From the NCBI RefSeq assembly GCF_900111745.1, contig NZ_FOIJ01000005.1, positions 62,001-126,000 of the forward strand: DNA of 64,000 nt, written 5' to 3'. How positions within the stretch are numbered: position 1 is the first letter of the stretch; the number at the start of each line of letters is the position of its first letter. The notes beneath the pieces were generated by a model. That model worked only from the letters and a program-made list of their open reading frames with translations. It did not search any database and had not been told where the DNA came from. The position numbers and the translations under genes are program-made. Of this stretch, positions 25,707-33,987 are shown piece after piece. Source of the stretch: Stigmatella erecta. Lineage in GTDB: Bacteria > Myxococcota > Myxococcia > Myxococcales > Myxococcaceae.

Positions 25707-27950
25707 ATGCAGAGCAGTCAAGGATGGCTGAAGAAGATGTTGAACGTATGGTTTGGGCTTTGGCTGGCAGTGGGCTGTGGGCAAGCCACGGTGGAGACGG
25801 ACGAGCAGGCATTGCGTCGTTCGCCGCTCAGGGGCTCCCAGGCGAGGTTCCGTGTCGCAGCAGGGGAAAAACACTCCTTGGCGGTGCGTCCAGACGGCAC
25901 GGTGTGGGCCGCAGGAGACAACACCTTGGGCCAGTTGGGGGATGGCACCACGAGTCACCGCAGGGTGCCTGTGGCGGTGCCAGGCTTGAGCGGGGTGGCG
26001 GCCGTGGCGGCGGGTTCCTCCCACTCGCTGGCGTTGCGCTCGGATGGCACCGTGTGGGCCTGGGGGGGCAACCATGACGGCCAGTTGGGGGATGGCACCT
26101 GGGATGACCGCCCAGTGCCTGGGGCGGTGCCAGGCTTGAGCGGGGTGGTGGCGGTGGCGGTGGGCGACCACCACTCGCTGGCGTTGCGCTCGGACGGCAC
26201 GGTGTGGGCCTGGGGGTACAACCATTATGGCCAGTTGGGGGACGGAACCTGGGATGACCGGCCGGTGCCTGGGGCGGTGCCAGGCTTGAGCGGGGTGGTG
26301 GCCATGGAGGCGGGCTCCAACTACGCGCTGGCGTTGCGCTCGGATGGCACCGTGTGGGCCTGGGGGAATAACTATTTCGGCCAGTTGGGGAATGGCTCCT
26401 CCAGGGATGAAAGCCCGGTGCCCGTGGCGGTGCAGGGCTTGAGCGAGGTGGTGGCCGTGGCGACGGGCGCCTCTCAGTCGCTGGCGGTGCGCTCGGACGG
26501 CACCGTGTGGGCCTGGGGGTACAACCATTATGGCCAGTTGGGCGATGGCTCCTCCAGGGATGAAAGCCCGGTGCCTGTGGCGGTGCCAGGCGTGAGCGGG
26601 GTGGTGGCCGTGGCGGCGGGCGCCTACCACTCGCTGGCGTTGCGCTCGGACGGCACCGTGTGGGCCTGGGGGTACAACGCCTACGGCCAGTTGGGGGATG
26701 GCACCACGAGTCACCGCAGGGTGCCTGGGGCGGTGCCAGGCTTGAGCGGGGTGGGGGCCGTGGTGGCGGGCTCCTCCCACTCGCTGGCGTTGCGCTCGGA
26801 CGGCACCGTGCGGGCCTGGGGGGACAACTATTTCGGCCAGTTGGGGGACGGAACCACGTACCTCCGCCCGGTGCCTGGGGCGGTGCCAGGCTTGAGTGGA
26901 GTGGTGGCCGTGGCGGCGAGCGACTCCCACTCGCTGGGGGTACGTTCGGACGGCACGGTGTGGGCTTGGGGGGACAACGATTTCGGCCAGTTGGGGGATG
27001 ACTCCACAAGTTACCGCCTGGTGCCTGGGGTGGTGCCAGGCGTGAGCGGGGTAGTGGCCGTGGCGGCGGGCTACAGCCACTCGCTGGCGGTGCGCTCGGA
27101 GGGCACCGTGTGGGCCTGGGGGCACAACGCCTACGGCCAGTTAGGGGATGGCACCTGGAACCACCGCACAGTGCCTGGGGCGGTGCAAGGCGTGAGCGGG
27201 GTGGTGGCCGTGGCGGCGGGCCGCTCCCACTCGCTGGCGTTGCGCTCGGACGGCACGGTGTGGGCCTGGGGGGACAACTATTTCGGCCAGTTGGGCGATG
27301 GCACCACGAGCCACCGCCCGGTGCCTGGGGCGGTGCGAGGCTTGAGTGGGGTGGTGGCCGTGGCGGCGGGCGACGACCACTCGATGGCGGTGCGCTCGGA
27401 CGGTACCGTGTGGGCCTGGGGGGAAAACTATTCCGGCCAGTTGGGCGATGGCTCCACGAACCACCGCACGGTGCCTGTGGCGGTGCAAGGCTTGAGCGGG
27501 GTGGTGGCCATGGCGGCGGGCGACGACCACTCGCTGGCGGTGCGCTCGGACGGCACCGTGTGGGCCTGGGGGTACAACGTCAACGGCCAGTTGGGGGATG
27601 GCACCACGAACTACCGCCGGGTGCCTGTGGCGGTACGAAGCTTGAGCGGGGTGGTGGCCGTGGCGGTGGGCTACGGACACTCGCTGGCGGTGCGCTCGGA
27701 CGGCACCGTGTGGGCCTGGGGGTACAACGTCAACGGCCAGTTGGGGGATGGCACCATGGGCCAACGCCTGGTGCCTGGGGCGGTGCAAGGCCTGAGCGGA
27801 GTGGTGGCCGTGGCGGCGGGCGACGACCACTCGTTGGGGGTACGCTCGGACGGCACCGTGTGGGGATGGGGGAGCAACTCCGTCGGCCAGATAGGCGATG
27901 GCGGACCTACGAACTCCGCAGCCACTCCTGTTCTCTCTTTGCTGTATTGA
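25707..27950 (+). CDS. RCC1-repeat lipoprotein, 14 repeats
   Basis: 747 residues. The leader LNVWFGLWLAVGCGQA has a lipobox (LAVGC), so the protein is likely on the cell surface. From ~48 to the end it is 14 near-identical ~50-residue RCC1 units (VAAGSSHSLALRSDGTVWAW, GQLGDGT). Seven units make one RCC1 propeller, so 14 would make two. A G-run four bases before the ATG at 25707 supports the start. RCC1-like propellers bind proteins or nucleotides; the ligand here is unknown. It converges on a second RCC1 gene, with a small hairpin between. Confidence 0.88.
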   Translation: MQSSQGWLKKMLNVWFGLWLAVGCGQATVETDEQALRRSPLRGSQARFRVAAGEKHSLAVRPDGTVWAAGDNTLGQLGDGTTSHRRVPVAVPGLSGVAAVAAGSSHSLALRSDGTVWAWGGNHDGQLGDGTWDDRPVPGAVPGLSGVVAVAVGDHHSLALRSDGTVWAWGYNHYGQLGDGTWDDRPVPGAVPGLSGVVAMEAGSNYALALRSDGTVWAWGNNYFGQLGNGSSRDESPVPVAVQGLSEVVAVATGASQSLAVRSDGTVWAWGYNHYGQLGDGSSRDESPVPVAVPGVSGVVAVAAGAYHSLALRSDGTVWAWGYNAYGQLGDGTTSHRRVPGAVPGLSGVGAVVAGSSHSLALRSDGTVRAWGDNYFGQLGDGTTYLRPVPGAVPGLSGVVAVAASDSHSLGVRSDGTVWAWGDNDFGQLGDDSTSYRLVPGVVPGVSGVVAVAAGYSHSLAVRSEGTVWAWGHNAYGQLGDGTWNHRTVPGAVQGVSGVVAVAAGRSHSLALRSDGTVWAWGDNYFGQLGDGTTSHRPVPGAVRGLSGVVAVAAGDDHSMAVRSDGTVWAWGENYSGQLGDGSTNHRTVPVAVQGLSGVVAMAAGDDHSLAVRSDGTVWAWGYNVNGQLGDGTTNYRRVPVAVRSLSGVVAVAVGYGHSLAVRSDGTVWAWGYNVNGQLGDGTMGQRLVPGAVQGLSGVVAVAAGDDHSLGVRSDGTVWGWGSNSVGQIGDGGPTNSAATPVLSLLY
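25860..27945 (+). repeat. 14 tandem ~150-base coding repeats
   Basis: The core GGCCAGTTGGG recurs at 150-base steps (153 where one codon is added), for example at 25930, 26080, 26230 and 26380. Identity between units is high at DNA level, not only protein level, which points to recent duplication or gene conversion. Confidence 0.9.
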
Positions 27951-28061
27951 AGGACCTGAGCGGCACCTGCGGAGAAAGCACGGGATTGAAGAGGATGTTG
28001 TGATGGGCGCGACTCGGTATCCCTGCAGGCAAGAGCGGCTCTCATGTGGGTTGGCCAATAA

Positions 28062-28077
28062 GGGATGACGACATCCC
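28062..28077. terminator. small hairpin between convergent RCC1 genes
   Basis: GGGATG, loop ACGA, CATCCC, followed by GTTTC. A weak two-sided terminator at best. Confidence 0.3.
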
Positions 28078-28096
28078 GTTTCAGCAGCCCCCGGCG

Positions 28097-29590
28097 CTAA
28101 GGGAACGGCACCTGGGTGGGGACGGGATAAAGCCCTCGGTCCCGCAGGCCCTCCCGCCCGAGGCTGCCGCTGATGTTCAAACCCCAGGTCCAGAGCGTTC
28201 CGTCCCGGAGGAAGGCGACGGCGTGCACAGGGCTGGAGGACAGGGTCAGCACCCCCTGGAGACGCTCGGCCAGGGGGACCGGCACATTCGTGCCCGCCGT
28301 CTCCCCGTTGCCGAACTGGCCGTTGAAATTCTCTCCCCACACGACGAGCGTGCCATCCGCCCGCCGCGCATGGCTCACGTTGCCGCTGGCGAAGACGAAG
28401 CGGGCATCCGCCAGCCCCTTCACCGGCAGGGGGGTGTGGCGCTGCTCGCCGGTGAGGGCATCGCCGGAGCCGAGCTGGCCGCTGACGTTCAGTCCCCAGG
28501 AGGAGAGCGTTCCCCCGGCGTGCAGGGCCAGGACGTGCTCCCACCCCGTGGCGATGTCCACCACGTCCGCCACCCCGGGAACCTGCGTGGGCGTGGGGTG
28601 GGGCTGATCGTCCTGCGTGCCCTGGCCCAAGGTGCCGTAGGTGTTGCGTCCCCAGGTCCACACCGTGCCGTCCCGCTTGAGCGCCACCGAGTGCCTGTTG
28701 CCCGCCACCACCTTCACCACGTCCGTGAGCCCGCTCACCGCCACGGGGAAGTCCCGGATCGCCTCCAGGGTGCCGTCACCGAGCTGGCCCGCCGAGTTGT
28801 CCCCGAAGGCTCGCACGGTGCCGTCCTCCATCAGCACCAGGCTGTGGTGGTACCCCGCCGAGAGGGCCACCGCGCCGCTCAGACCCTCGATGCGCGTGGG
28901 GGTGGGGTGCGGCGTGAAGTCCGGCGTCCACGGCTGGCCCGGCCCGGCCGGTGTGCCCAGACCGAGCTGCCCATGGGTGTTCTCGCCCCAAGCCCACACG
29001 CTGCCGTCCTCCTTCAGCGCCAGGGATTGGTTGTTGTTGAGCGCCAGGAAGGCCACGCCCTCTATGCCCGGCACCCGCTGGGGGGACCCTTGATTCGTGG
29101 TCACCTCTGCACCCAGGCCGAGCTGGCCCCGGTTGTTGAAGCCCCACAGGTAGAGCGAGCCCTGCCGCACCACGCCGGTGTGAGGTCCCCCGCAGGCGCT
29201 CAGGCTGCCGAAGTGGAAGTCCACCGCCTGCTCGGCGGAGTTGCCTGCGGCATCCGTGACCCGCACCGTCAGGGTGTTGCCGCCGGGCCGGGGCGCTACC
29301 TCCAGGGCGAAGCCGGTCCCGTCCCGCGCTGCCTCCAGTGGCAGGGACTGGAAGTCCGAGCCGTTGAGCGACCAGCTCAGGGAGGAGAGCTGCGTGTCAT
29401 CCACGGCCGTGAATTCCGCGCGGACCCGCCGCGAGGTGTAGCTCCAGCCAGCCGTGGGCGAGTGCAGCTGGAGCCGGGGCGCAACGGCATCGGCGCCACA
29501 GGCCAGCAGCCCCATCGAGCTCAGCAAGGAGGCGCGAAGGAGCGCCAGGGGAACCGGTGGCCTGGAACAGAGGCGGTAAGGGGAAGACAT
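28097..29590 (-). CDS. RCC1-repeat lipoprotein with N-terminal Ig-like domain, 7 repeats
   Basis: 497 residues. The leader LRASLLSSMGLLACGADA carries the lipobox LLAC. Residues ~35-130 look like a bacterial Ig/cadherin-like module (LQLHSPTAGWSYTSRRVRAE, GGNTLTVRVTDAAGNSAEQA). Seven RCC1 units follow (GQLGLG, GQLGLG, GQLGDG, GTLGQG, GQLGSG, GQFGNG, GSLGRE), exactly one propeller. Unlike the neighbour, the units have diverged from each other. The start at 29590 is the ATG nearest the leader. Probably an outer-membrane surface protein of unknown ligand. Confidence 0.85.
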   Translation of the reverse strand: MSSPYRLCSRPPVPLALLRASLLSSMGLLACGADAVAPRLQLHSPTAGWSYTSRRVRAEFTAVDDTQLSSLSWSLNGSDFQSLPLEAARDGTGFALEVAPRPGGNTLTVRVTDAAGNSAEQAVDFHFGSLSACGGPHTGVVRQGSLYLWGFNNRGQLGLGAEVTTNQGSPQRVPGIEGVAFLALNNNQSLALKEDGSVWAWGENTHGQLGLGTPAGPGQPWTPDFTPHPTPTRIEGLSGAVALSAGYHHSLVLMEDGTVRAFGDNSAGQLGDGTLEAIRDFPVAVSGLTDVVKVVAGNRHSVALKRDGTVWTWGRNTYGTLGQGTQDDQPHPTPTQVPGVADVVDIATGWEHVLALHAGGTLSSWGLNVSGQLGSGDALTGEQRHTPLPVKGLADARFVFASGNVSHARRADGTLVVWGENFNGQFGNGETAGTNVPVPLAERLQGVLTLSSSPVHAVAFLRDGTLWTWGLNISGSLGREGLRDRGLYPVPTQVPFP

Positions 29591-29717
29591 GCGGCTGACC
29601 ATCCATGAAGTGCGGGAGCGCCATTCTCCGCGGTTCAGGCCGCCCGCCGGGTGCATGGCGGACGGCCTCTCTTCCGTGGGTCACGCCGCCGGCGGCGGCG
29701 CGGCGGACACAAGGGGG

Positions 29718-32700
29718 TCAGTACAGCTCGGCAGAGGCGAGGGAACTCCCGCTCGGGTACTCACCGCCCGCCACCAGCACCTTGCCGCTGGGCAGCAGCG
29801 TCGCCGTATGGCCTCGGCGGGGCTGGGCCATCGAGCCCGTGGCGATCGAGGTGCTCGTGACCGGGTTGTACAACTCGGCGCTGGGGAGCAGGGTGGTGGT
29901 GCTGCTCGCGCCGCCCGCGATGAGCACCATGCCGCTGGGCAGCAGCGTCGCCGAGTGCAGGGCGCGAGCCTGCGCCAGGGTGCCGCCAGCGGACCAGGTG
30001 CCCGTCGCCGGGTCACGCTGCTGGGACGTGCTGAAGAAGGCCCCTGCGTTGGTGCCGCCCGCGATGAGCACCTTGCCATCGGGCAGCAAGGCCGCCGCGT
30101 GGGAGTAGCGGGCCTGGATGGCCGCGGATGTCCAGGTGCCGGTGGCCGGGTTGTAGACCTCGGCGGTGGTGGGAGAGGTGGCGGTGCCGTTGGCGCCGCC
30201 CGCGATGAGCACCTTGCCATCGGGCAGCAAGGTCGCCGTGTGGTAGTAGCGGGCCTGCGCCAGGGAGCCGGTGGCGGCCCAGGTGCCGGTGGCCGGGTTG
30301 TACACCTGGGCGCTGTTGAGGGCCGCGCTGGTGCCGGAGCCGCCCACGATCAACACCCTGCCATCGAGCAACCGGGTGGCCGTGTGGAAGTAGCGGGGCA
30401 GGGCAAAGGCGCCGGTCGCGGACCAGGCGTTGGTGGCCGGGTCATACACCTGGGCGGTGTTGAGCCGGTTCGTGGCGGTCGCATAGCCCCCCGCGATGAG
30501 CACCTTGCCGTTGGCCAGCAGCGTCGCCGTGTGGCCGGAGCGGGCCTGCGAGAAAGCACCGGTGGCCATCCAGGTGCCGGTGGCCGGGTCATACACCTCG
30601 CCGCTGGTGAGGAAGGCGCCGCTCGCGCCCTGGCCGCCCGTCACGAGCACCTTGCCATTGGCCAGCAGCGACGCCGCGTGGCCCCGGCGCGCCTCGAGCA
30701 TCGGCGCCGTGGCCGCCCAGGTGCCTACCCCCGAGCCATACAGCTCGGAGCTGGAGAGGGGGTCCGGGGGATTCTGGCCGCCCGTCACGAGCACCCGGCC
30801 ATCGGCCAGGAGCGTGGCCGTGTGGGCGGAGCGCCCCTGCGCGAGCGAGTCCGTGACGCTCCAGGTGCCTGCGGCCGGATCATACAGCTCGGCGCCGTCG
30901 AGGAAGAGGGCGAGGCCGTCGTTGTCTCCCCCCGCCACGAGCACCTTGCCATCGGGCCTGAGCGTGGCCGTGTGGCTGTCACGGGCCTGGTTCATGGCGC
31001 CGGTGACGCTCCAGGTACCCGTGGCCGGATCATACAGCTCGGCACTGGCCATGGAGCTGCCCGAGACGCCATTCCCGCCCGACACGAGTACCTTGCCCGT
31101 GGGCAGCAACGCCGCCGTGTGGTGGCGGCGGGCCTGCACCAGCGGGCCCGTGGTGGACCAGACGCCGGTGGCCGGATCATACAGCTCGGCCTGGGCCAGC
31201 GTGCCGCTGTTGGCCCCACCCACCACGAGCACCTTGCCATTGGCCAGCAGCGTCGCTGTATGGCCGGAGCGCGCGTGCGACAGGGCGCCCGTCGCGGCCC
31301 AGGTGCCGGTGGCCGGCGTGTACAGCTCGGCGGCGGCCAGGGGGCCGCTGGCGCCCACTCCGCCCGTCACCAGCACCTTGCCATTGGCCAGCACCGTCGT
31401 GACATGGCCCTGGCGCGCCTGCGCGAGCGAGCCCGTGGCCGCCCAGGTGCCGGTGGCCGGCGTGTACAGCTCGGCGGCGGCCAGGGGGCCGCTGGCGCCC
31501 GCCCCGCCCGCCACGAGCACCTTGCCCGTGCTCAGCAGCGTCGCCGTGTGGAGGGAGCGGACCTGGAGGAGGGTGCCCGTCGCCGTCCAGGCGCCCGTGG
31601 CCGGCTCATACGTCTCGGCATGGTTGAGGGTTCCGCTGGTGCCCACCCCGCCCGTGACGAGCACCTTTCCCCCGGGCAGCAGCGTCGCCGTGTGGCCCTG
31701 CCTCGCCTTGAGGAGGGGGGCCGCCTGATTCCAGAGCCCGGTGCCGCAGTGGCTCCCGGGGACGGCCTGCCAGCCTCCCGCGTTGCACTGGTGCACGCGC
31801 TGGTCCATGCCGCACATCGTGGAGCCGCACGTCGTGCGGCTCGGATCGATCGCGATGCCACCCAGGGCCACGCCTCCCGCGCACTGGCAGCCCGTGCCGC
31901 CACACTGCCCGCCGAGGGATTGCCAGTTGCGCACCGAGGGATCGCACTCGTAGTTCTGCTGGTCCGCCCCACACACGTGGGCGTAGGGGTAGCGCTCGTT
32001 CTTGGTGACGGGGCTGCCATCCCACCAGACGCCCTGGGGACAGGACCAGCCCTCCATCACGCTGTCGATGTCCGGCACCATCCGCCAGACCTCGCCGAAG
32101 GAGCTCGACTCGCCATTGCCGGCGGCGTTCACCCAGAAGATGTTCCGGTCAGGCCCGGTGAAGACAGGGCCTCCACCGTCACCTCCACAGGTCGCGCCCG
32201 TGAAGGGAGACACGGTGTCGCGGACATTCCCCCAGATCATGCTGTCGATCGAGAAGGAGACGGTGCCCTTCTTCAGGTCCGAGGCGGCGATGGCACAGCT
32301 CGCGCTGTCACGTCCCCCATGGCCGATCACGGTGGCCGCCGTGCCCAGGGGAGGCATGGCGCCGGCATAGAAGTTCATCGGCGACGCCAGCTGCGAGGGC
32401 ACGGCCCGCACCAGCTGGGCGATGGCGACATCGTTCTTGAAGTCCGTGCTGTAGTTGTCGGCATTCGAGGAAACGAAGGAGTGGATGCGCTTGATCTGGA
32501 AGTACTGCTCCGGGGCGCCACAGGCCGCGCCATAGGCGTTGATCTTGAAGGTGTAGGGGGTCGAGCCGTCCTCATCCGTCTCGTAGTCGAAGCAGCCGGA
32601 GGAAGAGAGGATCATGTCCGGGGCGATCAGCTCCGCGGTGCATTTCCGGTAGCCATTGGTGATGATCCCGATCTCCGGGTAGCTACAAGTGAGGGTGGCG

Positions 32701-32864
32701 CCGAGCAGTGAGTCGCTCGTGGCCGCCAGGTTCCCCGCCTCGGAGGGCTCCCGCGTGCCGCTCTCCGGGCCACAGGCCAGGCCCTGGAGGACCGCGAGGC
32801 CCAGCAGCGGAAGGAGCCGGATTTCCGGGGGGAGGCGCGCTCCAGTTCGTTGAGACGTGTCCAT
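29718..32864 (-). CDS. lipoprotein with degenerate trypsin-like domain and 14 kelch repeats
   Basis: 1048 residues. The lipobox is LQGLAC (Cys31); GAGG six bases before the ATG supports the start. Residues ~55-280 follow the trypsin fold, but the usual TAAHC reads SSSGC and GDSGGP reads GDGGGP, so the catalytic His and Ser are missing; only the Asp context (FKNDVAIAQL) survives. Cys-rich linkers follow (CGGTGCQCAGG, CGSTMCGMDQ). From ~385 to the end are 14 kelch units (HTATLLPxGKVLVAGG), enough for two seven-bladed propellers. Likely a surface binding protein. Same strand as the RCC1 gene at 28097, 127 bases apart. Confidence 0.87.
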   Translation of the reverse strand: MDTSQRTGARLPPEIRLLPLLGLAVLQGLACGPESGTREPSEAGNLAATSDSLLGATLTCSYPEIGIITNGYRKCTAELIAPDMILSSSGCFDYETDEDGSTPYTFKINAYGAACGAPEQYFQIKRIHSFVSSNADNYSTDFKNDVAIAQLVRAVPSQLASPMNFYAGAMPPLGTAATVIGHGGRDSASCAIAASDLKKGTVSFSIDSMIWGNVRDTVSPFTGATCGGDGGGPVFTGPDRNIFWVNAAGNGESSSFGEVWRMVPDIDSVMEGWSCPQGVWWDGSPVTKNERYPYAHVCGADQQNYECDPSVRNWQSLGGQCGGTGCQCAGGVALGGIAIDPSRTTCGSTMCGMDQRVHQCNAGGWQAVPGSHCGTGLWNQAAPLLKARQGHTATLLPGGKVLVTGGVGTSGTLNHAETYEPATGAWTATGTLLQVRSLHTATLLSTGKVLVAGGAGASGPLAAAELYTPATGTWAATGSLAQARQGHVTTVLANGKVLVTGGVGASGPLAAAELYTPATGTWAATGALSHARSGHTATLLANGKVLVVGGANSGTLAQAELYDPATGVWSTTGPLVQARRHHTAALLPTGKVLVSGGNGVSGSSMASAELYDPATGTWSVTGAMNQARDSHTATLRPDGKVLVAGGDNDGLALFLDGAELYDPAAGTWSVTDSLAQGRSAHTATLLADGRVLVTGGQNPPDPLSSSELYGSGVGTWAATAPMLEARRGHAASLLANGKVLVTGGQGASGAFLTSGEVYDPATGTWMATGAFSQARSGHTATLLANGKVLIAGGYATATNRLNTAQVYDPATNAWSATGAFALPRYFHTATRLLDGRVLIVGGSGTSAALNSAQVYNPATGTWAATGSLAQARYYHTATLLPDGKVLIAGGANGTATSPTTAEVYNPATGTWTSAAIQARYSHAAALLPDGKVLIAGGTNAGAFFSTSQQRDPATGTWSAGGTLAQARALHSATLLPSGMVLIAGGASSTTTLLPSAELYNPVTSTSIATGSMAQPRRGHTATLLPSGKVLVAGGEYPSGSSLASAELY

Positions 32865-32956
32865 GATGTCCTCTTCGGTTCAGTGGCATCTGGGTCGAGT
32901 CCGCCCAGCTGCCGTGAAGACACAAACTCCCGGCCAACAGTCGCATCGGGACATTT

Positions 32957-32971
32957 TCTCAAGCTGTGAGA
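32957..32971. repeat. inverted repeat upstream of the kelch gene
   Basis: TCTCA, AGCTG, TGAGA; 93 bases before the kelch gene start. Could be an operator; no regulator is identified. Confidence 0.25.
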
Positions 32972-32988
32972 CAGCGTGAGTCCCTGGC

Positions 32989-33933
32989 CTAGTGAAGCGC
33001 GCGGGTGAGGGTAATGGCCAGTTGGCTGCGTACCAGCTCGAGGATCTGGTGCAGCTCGTGGGCGTCCACGGTCAGGCGGGCCTGCAACTCGCGCTGGGTG
33101 GCGTGCAGCAGCTGCTCCCGCGCTCGCGCCACCCAGCGCGCGATGGTGGCGCGGTGCACCTGATACATCTCCCCCAGCCGGTCCAGGCTGAGCCCGCTCA
33201 CGAAGTGCAGGCGCAGGACGTTGGTCTCCTGGGCGCTGAGCGTGCCGAGCGCGGCGCGGAAGGACTGCTGAAACGCCTCGCGGTACTGACTCTTGAGCAG
33301 GGCGAGCTCCGGCCCGGGTTCTTGCGCCGAGAGCCCCGACGCCAACCGCTCGTCCATGGGAACCTCGGGGGTGGCGCGAAGGCGCAGGTTGAGGGCCACC
33401 CGCAGCGCCACCGTGCGCACCCAGGCCGACAGTGAGCCGGTGCCCGCATACGTGGCGATCTTCGGGGCACTCCGCTCCTGGCGCAGAAAGAGGCGCTCGC
33501 GCACGGCTTGCAGTGCCTCGTCCAGGAAGGCCGGCGATGGATCCACCCGCTTGAGCGCCGCCCTCAGCGAGGCGCCGAAGCGCTGGTCGAACTCAGCCAA
33601 GGCCACCGGGTGGCCCACGGCGCACCCCAGCGCGAGCGCGAGCTCCTCGGCATGCACCGCCTGCAACGCCGCGAGGTCCTCTCCTGCCGGGGGCACGTGA
33701 CGCACCAGCGCCCGCAGGAAGTCTTCCTCCGGCACCTCGAACGTGGCCCGGGCCCGGGCGCTCGCCTCGAAGTGCGCGTGGAGCTGCGCCCCGAACCTGG
33801 GATTGGCCGCCAGCGCGCGCGCGGCCTGCTTGGGCAGCAGCCCCAGGGCCTTGGCGTGGAGCTTCTCCGGGGAGAGGCATTGCTCGGGAGGAGAATCAGA
33901 GGCCGGCGCCATGGACGAGGCACAGGCTAGCAT
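32989..33933 (-). CDS. sigma-70-family (ECF-like) sigma factor
   Basis: 314 residues. An N-terminal ~90 residues with no known domain precede a region-2-like segment ~95-190 (YAGTGSLSAWVRTVALRVAL) and region 4 ~230-285 (TLSAQETNVLRLHF, DRLGEMYQVHRATIARWVAR, a helix-turn-helix). GGGAG six bases before the ATG at 33933 supports the long form; ATG 33912 is the alternative. The gene lies 54 bases downstream of a kinase gene on the same strand. That kinase carries a zinc anti-sigma-like motif, so the two are probably one regulatory unit. Confidence 0.82.
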   Translation of the reverse strand: MLACASSMAPASDSPPEQCLSPEKLHAKALGLLPKQAARALAANPRFGAQLHAHFEASARARATFEVPEEDFLRALVRHVPPAGEDLAALQAVHAEELALALGCAVGHPVALAEFDQRFGASLRAALKRVDPSPAFLDEALQAVRERLFLRQERSAPKIATYAGTGSLSAWVRTVALRVALNLRLRATPEVPMDERLASGLSAQEPGPELALLKSQYREAFQQSFRAALGTLSAQETNVLRLHFVSGLSLDRLGEMYQVHRATIARWVARAREQLLHATQRELQARLTVDAHELHQILELVRSQLAITLTRALH

Positions 33934-33987
33934 CGGGTCTCCCAGGGAGGGATGTGCGCTGGCGTACGCCCGGCGGAGGGCTCCCGC

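Noticed and set aside
25860-27945. Regular repeats considered as a CRISPR array
   Set aside because: Units are ~150 bases, in frame, and encode RCC1 repeats; no short repeat with unique spacers.
28062-28083. Sequence translating as DDDIPF, like the tip of SSB
   Set aside because: Short match at a GGGATG/CATCCC hairpin; no other SSB sequence nearby, so chance is the simplest reading.
28046-29608. 520-codon plus-strand frame opposite the second RCC1 gene
   Set aside because: Antisense to seven clear RCC1 units with a lipoprotein leader; no ribosome site and biased composition.
29589-32711. A 1040-codon open frame on the plus strand, antisense to the kelch gene
   Set aside because: It mirrors the repeats of the minus-strand gene. 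Its product is a low-complexity Arg/Gly/His/Gln chain with no start signal, while the minus strand has a lipobox, ribosome site and kelch repeats.
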